DNA from: Leuctra nigra
Taxonomy: Eukaryota > Arthropoda > Insecta > Plecoptera > Leuctridae
Length of the DNA stretch: 64,000 nt
Direction of reading: 5' to 3'
Assembly (NCBI GenBank): GCA_934045905.1
Contig: OW203762.1
Location: 38,851,702-38,915,701, forward strand
The translations under genes and the position numbers were made by a program. A model generated the notes under the pieces. That model saw nothing but the letters and a program-made list of their open reading frames with translations. It was not told where the DNA came from and did no database searches. Every line of letters begins with the position of its first letter. The stretch's first letter is position 1. Positions 1 to 5,592 of this stretch are shown in pieces.

Positions 1-190
1 TTCACACACCGCCAGAGAAGCAAGTTCAGGTTTTAGACGAATGTAAACAGTGCTGATAATGAAACTAGTGACACATATTTTTATAGGTCATGTAAATAGA
101 ACATTGGGATAATTTGATTTGTCTAATCACTCGGGATTTTTTGTTAACAGGCTCTCTATTTGTTGTCTTCAGATTGTACTATTTTTCTAG
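1..190 (+). other. Intron upstream of the first PGRP gene's transmembrane exon
   Basis: No coding sequence is assigned here. The stretch precedes the transmembrane exon of the first PGRP gene and ends in a pyrimidine-rich tract and AG at 189-190. A second usable acceptor (AG at 171-172) lies in the same phase and would add six residues. The cytoplasmic exon expected from comparison with the second gene must lie before the window start. Confidence 0.6.
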
Positions 191-334
191 ATTTAATAAA
201 TTCAACAGAAGAATCTCTCAGCACAAGATGCAAGCTGAGGCGTCGGCACATTGGTTGGATGCTAGTGGCGTCTTTTGTCGCCATTTTGACCGCCGTGACG
301 CTTGTCGTCGTGCGTACGACCCGTGATCCTTCAG
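191..334 (+). CDS. PGRP gene 1, transmembrane exon
   Basis: The exon runs from AG (189-190) to the donor CAG|GTACAA (GT at 335-336) and is phase 1 at both ends. It encodes DLINSTEESLST, a basic RRRH, then the hydrophobic segment. I chose 191 over 173 because the reading then starts with xLIN, exactly as in the paralogous exon at 6627. A 26-base stretch (277-302) is identical to 6704-6729 of that paralogue. Confidence 0.8.
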
Positions 335-1367
335 GTACAATGAGATGCAACACATTACAGTCTCTGCCAACTAAATATTCTTCTATTATTAAGGCAATTA
401 TACTAACATAATGAAAATATATTTAAAATAAATATTATGTGTATTTATTTTGTTCAGGCGTGCCATCTAGGGGGAACTTTCGAACCTGGCAACGTTCTGA
501 TTGGTCAGCAAAGCCCAATACAATGGACGTAGTTGCACTGAAGCATCCAACCCCATACGTCATCATCGGTCACACAGTACAACCCAACTGCAGAACATTT
601 AGTCAGTGCGCACAGCTCGTGCGCATAGCACAAGACTTGCACCAGAGCTACGACTGGGGCGACATCGGGTACAGCTTCCTTGTAGGGGGCGACGGTGATG
701 CTTATGTCGGACGAGGATGGGACCATCAGGGGGCGCACACATACGACTTCAACCACTGCAGTATAGGTGAAGATCGTATCTATTTAGTTACATTTGTGTA
801 CGATTAACGGCCATATAGAAATGGTACAGAGATACTTTTATTTTTATACAACGTTGCATGGTTGTTAATAATAATTTAGCTTATAAAATCTTTGGAATGA
901 GTTAAAATTTAACTACAATCTATTTATAGATCTGAATATTGTGCCGGAATGACCTACTTTCCACTGATAGATTTCGACCATATTGTTTCACATACTGATC
1001 GAATGTATGGAGCAGAAAAAAGTGAAGTCTGAACATCGAGCAGACACCATCTGACGCTACTAACTGACGTTCCACAGGGATCGCATTCATTGGTACATTC
1101 ATCTCGACGCATCCTCCGCAGCGGCAGATGGATGCTGCGCTGCTCTTGTTAGCTGAAGGAGTTCGTCTCGGCAAGATTCGTCCCGATTACCGTCTAATTG
1201 GACACAGCCAGGTGTCGAGGAATCGCAATCCAAGCGAGGCTGATCCTGGACAGGCGCTCTTCCAGGACCTCAAGAAACTTCCGCATTTTAGTGAAAAGAC
1301 TTCGAATTGTGTCGCAGTTGGGAGAGAACTGGATGAGACACTGACTAATTATCGCGACGTTGTGTAA
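191..1367 (+). CDS. Membrane PGRP, non-catalytic, LC-type, 5' end missing (exons 191-334, 458-766, 1078-1367)
   Basis: The three exons join in phase to give about 247 visible residues. A basic stretch (KLRRRH) precedes a single transmembrane helix containing VAILTAVTL. A short linker and a full PGRP (amidase_2-fold) domain follow, including DIGYSFLVGGDG, VGRGW, the SIG-IAFIGTF join, VRLGKI, LIGHSQV and LPHF. The layout indicates a type II receptor with its PGRP domain outside the cell. In catalytic PGRPs the zinc ligands are the first His of HHT, the His of GHRQ and the Cys of CPG. Here they read GHT, GHSQ and DPG, so two of three are lost and amidase activity is not expected. The Trp and the Arg of GRGW linked to DAP-type peptidoglycan binding are kept. 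The cytoplasmic part is outside the window, so signalling ability is inferred from the downstream paralogue. It could be an alternative cassette of one larger gene. Confidence 0.88.
458..766 (+). CDS. PGRP gene 1, first half of PGRP domain
   Basis: The acceptor is TTGTTCAG (AG 456-457) and the donor ATAG|GTGAAG (GT at 767-768). The exon is phase 1 at both ends. It encodes the linker, IIGHT, the paired cysteines NC...SQC that form the conserved PGRP disulfide, and DIGYSFLVGGDG, VGRGW and HCSIG. Read-through into the intron stops at 807 after GEDRIYLVTFVYD, which would give half a domain. Confidence 0.9.
767..1077 (+). other. Intron inside PGRP gene 1
   Basis: This 311-base phase 1 intron splits the PGRP domain after the conserved SIG motif. 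The second PGRP gene has an intron (7448-7945) at the same codon and phase. It is AT-rich and I see no other element in it. Confidence 0.8.
1078..1367 (+). CDS. PGRP gene 1, C-terminal half of PGRP domain
   Basis: The acceptor is TTCCACAG (AG 1076-1077). The exon encodes IAFIGTFISTHPP, an AALLLLAEGVRLGKI helix, LIGHSQV and DLKKLPHF, then a 25-residue tail ending in YRDVV and TAA at 1365-1367. The Cys of the usual CPG motif is Asp (DPG), removing a zinc ligand. The last codons run into a minisatellite that continues in the 3' UTR. Confidence 0.9.
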
Positions 1368-1456
1368 GAGCGTGAGAGCGTTGCGAGAGCGTTGTGATAG
1401 CGTTGTGATAGCGTTGTGAGAGCGTTGTAGGAGATTGTTGTCAAAGCGTTGTGAAC
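1368..1456 (+). repeat. 11-base minisatellite in the 3' UTR of PGRP gene 1
   Basis: The stretch contains about eight units of roughly AGCGTTGTGAG, with variants ending in GAT, TAGG or TGAA. It begins at the stop codon, and the preceding ACGTTGTGTAAG resembles the unit. The stop codon may therefore lie within, or have been created by, the repeat. Confidence 0.8.
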
Positions 1457-1497
1457 GCTTGGTACGTATTCTAACAGATGCACTGTGATAACTGTAA

Positions 1498-1503
1498 AAT
1501 AAA
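1498..1503 (+). terminator. Polyadenylation signal of PGRP gene 1
   Basis: AATAAA lies 131 bases after the stop codon and just past the minisatellite. No other canonical hexamer lies between it and the stop codon. Confidence 0.65.
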
Positions 1504-1565
1504 ACCTTTTAACAAGATATGTTAAGATTTTCTTCCGTGAGTTTTATGTTTTCCCAGTTATCCTA

Positions 1566-1765
1566 ACCCAGAAAAAAACACTCCGTGTAAAAAAGGCAGC
1601 CAAGTCTCTTTACTTTAAAAAAATTCAACACCGAAAAGGAGTGATATCAAAAAAGGAGCCAAGTCAATGACATTTCCAAATATTTAATCGTATCTTTGAA
1701 ATAAAAGTATAAACACCGAGAAATACTTTACAAAAGGACTTGGCGCATCGTTTTTTTAAAGACAT
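1566..1765 (+). repeat. Left 200-base terminal inverted repeat
   Basis: The repeat starts ACCCAGAAAAAAACACTCC. It contains GCCAAGTC at 1599-1606 and 1658-1665 and its complement GACTTGGC at 1737-1744. The first two lie in similar A-rich contexts about 59 bases apart, resembling the paired transposase sites of IR/DR-type Tc1 elements. Confidence 0.85.
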
Positions 1766-2043
1766 CATTCTATCCTAAAAGTGGAAAGAAATTTACAAGT
1801 AGGTACATTTTCCTCTTTCTATTAGAGCCAGAATCTATGAATCAAGCTACTTTTAGTAATGACTATTTTATAGTTTTGTCAATGGCGATAGAAGCATGAT
1901 TTTATGCTGTAATATATAAGTAATATAAGGGTGAAAGAATTACATAACAATTGGAAGTGGTGAGAATGTAGGTTTCTTTGGAAAACTTCCATGGAGTCAG
2001 GAGTCAGGATCCTCATCAGTGTGTTGTGTCTAATGTCCGCCCG

Positions 2044-2121
2044 TCCGATCGGGTAGCTCAGTTGGTAGAGCTCTCGCCCGGCAAGTGAGAGGTCCCAAGT
2101 TCGTGCCCCGGTTCGGTCGGA
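2044..2121 (+). other. tRNA-like sequence inside the TIR element (pseudo-tRNA or SINE head)
   Basis: The stretch contains a perfect A-box/D-arm (TAGCTCAGTTGG, stem GCTC/GAGC). It also has an anticodon-like arm (CTCGC/GTGAG, loop CCGGCAA) and outer pairing TCCGATC/GGTCGGA. The T-arm is degraded: AAGTTCGTGCC replaces the B-box GGTTCGANNCC, and the base before the anticodon position is C rather than T. It is followed by TTTTTCAC, as is the similar copy at 39776. It is best read as a tRNA-derived repeat and not as a working tRNA gene. Confidence 0.6.
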
Positions 2122-2648
2122 TATTTTTCACAACACACATCCCTTCATATCAATTGGAAGTGGGCTCATACATATTCTTGCAGTACTGTTAATATGGCGA
2201 TATTAGACTGGTATCTTTTCATAATTTGATCTTGACTGAAGGAAATCATGAAACGTTGTCAAATAATTACTAACTAATGGAACACAATTATATATTTTTG
2301 AAGTGTCAAGTGTATAAAGTTAAATTTTTTAATAGAAATTCAATATGACTGTCTTCTTTGTGAAATGTATTTTTATAAAATGTGTATTAATAGAAATTGT
2401 TACATGATGTGAAGGTATAACGCATGATGAGACTTAATTATATTCACCACGAAACAATATTACGAAGATAACTATTGTGTATATTTATAGAAAGCATAGA
2501 CAACAAGTTTCATAGCGTATATATTCATATAGAAAATATTTTACAGAAGGTATGTATAATATGTACCTAATTGAAAGATGTTTCCCTATTATTCTAAACA
2601 TTCAAAATGACGGTTGTATATAAATGGCACATGCTTATGAATAGAAAA

Positions 2649-2848
2649 ATGTCTTTAAAAAAACGATGCGCCAAGTCCTTTTGTAAAGTATTTCTCGGTG
2701 TTTATACTTTTATTTCAAAGATACGATTAAATATTTGGAAATGTCATTGACTTGGCTCCTTTTTTGATATCACTCCTTTTCGGTGTTGAATTTTTTTAAA
2801 GTAAAGAGACTTGGCTGCCTTTTTTACACGGAGTGTTTTTTTCTGGGA
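2649..2848 (-). repeat. Right 200-base terminal inverted repeat
   Basis: This is the reverse complement of 1566-1765, beginning ATGTCTTTAAAAAAACGATG and ending GTTTTTTTCTGGGA before TA. All three GCCAAGTC-type sites are conserved. Confidence 0.85.
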
Positions 2849-3008
2849 TATCACTTCTTTTGTTAGTTTATTCATACAGCTTGTAGCACAGCTTGTGTCC
2901 GTGCAAGAACTTATTTCTTTAAAAAAATACGCCTATGCCGATTTGGATACTTAGAAAAGTTGCGTTTGGTATATAAGATTAAAATAATTATCCAAGAAGA
3001 ATAGCTTT

Positions 3009-3590
3009 AAGTTTCGTTACAATCGGTCCAGCCGTTTTCGATATATGACGTCACTTCCGGTTTTAGCAATGGCGGCCGAAAATAATGTCGTCTTGAATTC
3101 ATAATTATTACTCCTACACATTTCCAAAATTTGGTTGCAATCGGTACAGCCGTTTTTGATATATGACGTCACTTCCGGTTTTAACAATGGCGGCCGAAAA
3201 TAATGTCGTCTTGAATTCATAATTATTAGTACAACACATTTCCAAAATTTGGTTGCAATCGGTACAGCCATTTTCGATATATGACGTCACTTCCGGTTTT
3301 AACAATGGCGGCCGAAAATAATGTCGTCTTGAATTCATAATTATTAGTACAACACATTTCCAAAATTTGAATGCAATCGGTACAGCCATTTTCGATATTT
3401 GACGTCACTTCCGGTTTTAACAATGGCGGCCGAAAATAATGTCGTCTTGAATTCATAATTATTAGTCCAACACATTTCCAAACTTAGGTTGCAATCGGTA
3501 CAACCGTTTACGATATATGACGTCACTTCCGGTTTTAAAAATGGCCGCCGAGAACACTGCAACCTTGAATTTATAATTATTTACAAAGTA
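3009..3590. repeat. 118-base tandem repeat with CRE-ETS-YY1-like composite in each unit
   Basis: Five units have TGACGTCA at 3046, 3164, 3282, 3400 and 3518, exactly 118 bases apart. Each unit reads about AATCGGTACAGCCGTTTTCG, then TGACGTCACTTCCGGTTTTA, then AATGGCGGCC (AATGGCCGCC in the fifth unit), then an AT-rich tail with GAATTCATAATTATTA in the first four. These match the textbook CRE, ETS/GABP and YY1 cores in fixed order. Overlapping minus-strand reading frames exist but only restate the repeat. It is probably the internal minisatellite of a transposon. Confidence 0.85.
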
Positions 3591-4240
3591 CGTTTACTTA
3601 TATCTGTTTTAAAGTATAAAGTGGTGAATTTAGCGTCATTTAGCATATTTATGACGTCATTTCCGGTATAGGTCATAAAATGTGTGACGTCATTTCCGGT
3701 TTCGATATTTGAATCATCAAATATTACTGATTACATAAAGTTGACCGTCTAAATCGTTTAGCGCTGGTTTTGTTCTAATCTGTTTAGCCGTTTTTGAGAC
3801 ATGATGTCACTTCCGGTTTCAAAATGGCGGCTTCCGGTTGGTTTTATAACAAGTCAAATGAAATATCAAAAGTACAAACGTTACATAAATATCAAGACAA
3901 TCGGATCAACAGTTGTTGCTGAAATGCAAATCGATGTATTTCAAATTTCATGACGTCATTTCCGGTTTATTTAAAATAATGTTCAGTCTTTTGATATTGA
4001 TAATCCATATAGATGACCGTCTGAAACGATTGGCGCAAATTTCGTTCCGATCGGTCCAACCGTTGACGAGATATGACGTCACTTCCGGTTTCAAAATGGC
4101 GGCACAAAAAATTCATGGGGACAAGGTTAAATCAGACGCCAAAAGTGCACACGTGGTAAAAATGTGAGATCAATCGGTTCAGCCGTTTAGGCTGTGGCCT
4201 GTTTACCGGATTTTAGCTCCAGCCTACTACTACTACTAAG
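3591..4240. repeat. Degenerate continuation of the CRE-bearing repeat
   Basis: Perfect TGACGTCA recurs at 3652, 3685, 3951 and 4074, and TGATGTCA at 3802, each followed by CTTCCGG or TTTCCGG. AATGGCGGC follows at two of them. Phrases such as TCGGTCCAACCGTT and TCGGTTCAGCCGTT also recur. Spacing is irregular, so these are diverged or rearranged copies of the same family. Confidence 0.7.
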
Positions 4241-4517
4241 ATTATTATTATGAAAACCGCCCTAAAACACTGTTTTCACGGCCCTCTAGCGCGCAAAGGG
4301 CGTAAACTATTGTTCCCAAATTTGGTATATGTTGTAGGGTGGGCCATAGCTCGAAATTAAGATATTTCGCAACAATGTGAGATTTCTCAATTTTAAGATC
4401 CAGTAGGCCGAAAATGCCACTTTGATGCTTACAGTAAAAGTGAGTTTGCTCCAGCCTTTATATGAGAGTGTGCGCGCGCCGTACGACTTGGCTGGCGTGG
4501 AGCGACCGCTCCACTAG
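4241..4517 (+). mobile_element. Possible transposon 3' end with terminal hairpin and CTAG (Helitron-like)
   Basis: The block ends with the perfect hairpin GTGGAGCG-AC-CGCTCCAC (4497-4514), which runs into CTAG (4514-4517). Some 49 bases up to this point (4469-4517) recur with a few differences at 39147-39193. A subterminal hairpin followed by CTRR is the signature of Helitron 3' ends. However, the hairpin here touches the CTAG, whereas about ten bases normally separate them. The assignment is tentative. Confidence 0.4.
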
Positions 4518-4997
4518 ATTCAGAAATTTCAGAAGACAAATGATTTACGAGAAAGACAAAATGATAATTTTTATTGAAATATTCACTTGCAGTGTTCGTG
4601 GACGTCTTTTAAAGTTTTGATCATTCTTAATTAAAATTTAATCCAAATAATATTATAATTGTTTATGGATAAAAAAAAGTAAGATCCATGTAGGTAGGTA
4701 TGTGTTTTACTCTTTGTGATGTTCATAAAAATATAAATATAAGAACTTATTATTTTTTGTGCATAGACCCGTAAAAGAGTAATTCTGGATAATGAAAAAC
4801 TATAGTTTTGATGTAGTTTTGTTTAATAATGTTTATTTTTATTTTTATTTCTTTAATTGTGCTCGACAAGGATAAATAAATAAATAAACGAATAGATAAA
4901 AATAGAATCAAAATAAAATCATGTAATAACATTCAGTTGATAAAGTGCAACATAATAATCTCAGAGCAATGAACTTTTGACCTTAAGTCTCAGAATC
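4518..4997. other. AT-rich spacer between repeat block and PGRP gene 2 promoter
   Basis: I see no gene or repeat here. Short reading frames on both strands are low-complexity Lys/Ile/Tyr-rich translations of AT-rich DNA. Confidence 0.6.
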
Positions 4998-5007
4998 GGG
5001 GAATTCC
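4998..5007 (+). promoter_or_regulatory. NF-kappaB/Relish-type kappaB site upstream of PGRP gene 2
   Basis: GGGGAATTCC is a perfect palindromic-type kappaB decamer, 189 bases before the start codon at 5196. In insects the IMD receptor pathway ends in the NF-kappaB factor Relish and several of its own components are induced by it. The position therefore fits feedback control. Binding is inferred from sequence only. Confidence 0.5.
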
Positions 5008-5173
5008 AGTAAAATATATGACGTATATGAGGTATTTGGACCTTTCAAACGACCTTGCTCATGCAAACACCAGTCGTGAATCTTCTTATCTGCCTTCTCG
5101 TTCATCCTCTGAGTTATCACATCACTGTAACAATAACGCATCCTAGTGTTAGTCACAACAGAGTCGAGACAAG

Positions 5174-5212
5174 ATGTGTCATTTAACTCGCGAATATGCT
5201 ACGTGGGATTGA
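5174..5212 (+). other. Short upstream ORF overlapping the PGRP gene 2 start
   Basis: ATG at 5174 opens a 12-codon frame that ends at TGA 5210-5212, after the main ATG at 5196 and in another frame. If the mRNA starts upstream of 5174, this uORF would lower initiation at the main start. The transcription start is unknown. Confidence 0.4.
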
Positions 5213-5592
5213 GGATTCTAGCAGTTTGGAACTTACAGAATCACAGGGTAATGAAATCATCTCATTTGACGACAGTTCCACGGATGCAAGCGAAGACGAG
5301 TCTTCTTTGACAGTTGCGTCAGCGAATAATTACGAATCAGGAAGAGTAGTTGTGTCGAACTGCAGTGATACGCACATCGGGAATAGAACTATTTTCCAGG
5401 GACCAGTAACTATCAGTCAGGTTGTGTATGCGACGAATAGCGATCAGCAGAACCTTGCGTTGGATGATTTGATCCAGGGCTTAGACACAGCGACTGTGGT
5501 TGAAAGAACAGTTGAAGAAGTGATTTCGTGCTCCTCTTCTCAGTCTCGAGAGGATTCTCTTCAAACCAACGGATTTATTGACACAACTAAAG
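5196..5592 (+). CDS. PGRP-LC: PGRP-LC-type gene, cytoplasmic exon with RHIM-like motif
   Basis: The exon begins at ATG 5196 with A at -3 and ends at AAAG|GTATAT (GT at 5593-5594), phase 1. It encodes 132 residues rich in Ser, Asp and Glu. The conserved patch is VSNCSDTH then IGNRTIFQGPVTISQVVY. Unspliced read-through adds GIFVAQLEECY and stops at 5627. An AATAAA follows at 5693. Confidence 0.85.

Larger units (their letters stand above)
1566..2848. mobile_element. TA-flanked DNA transposon-like element with 200-base TIRs (non-autonomous)
   Basis: The first 200 bases (1566-1765) recur as the reverse complement at 2649-2848. I find no difference apart from the outermost base. TA lies directly outside both ends (1564-1565 and 2849-2850), the target duplication expected of Tc1/mariner-type elements. 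The 883-base interior has no meaningful ORF, so a transposase would have to act in trans. Identical arms suggest a recent insertion. It sits just downstream of the PGRP gene 1 polyadenylation signal. The superfamily assignment is inferred from the TA and long TIRs only. Confidence 0.8.

Noticed and set aside
3017..3562. Four overlapping minus-strand frames of 72-91 codons with repeated residues (NSRRHYFRPPLLKPEVTS)
   Set aside because: They are translations of the 118-base tandem unit. The period is not a multiple of three, so frames drift, and no start or splice context supports a protein.
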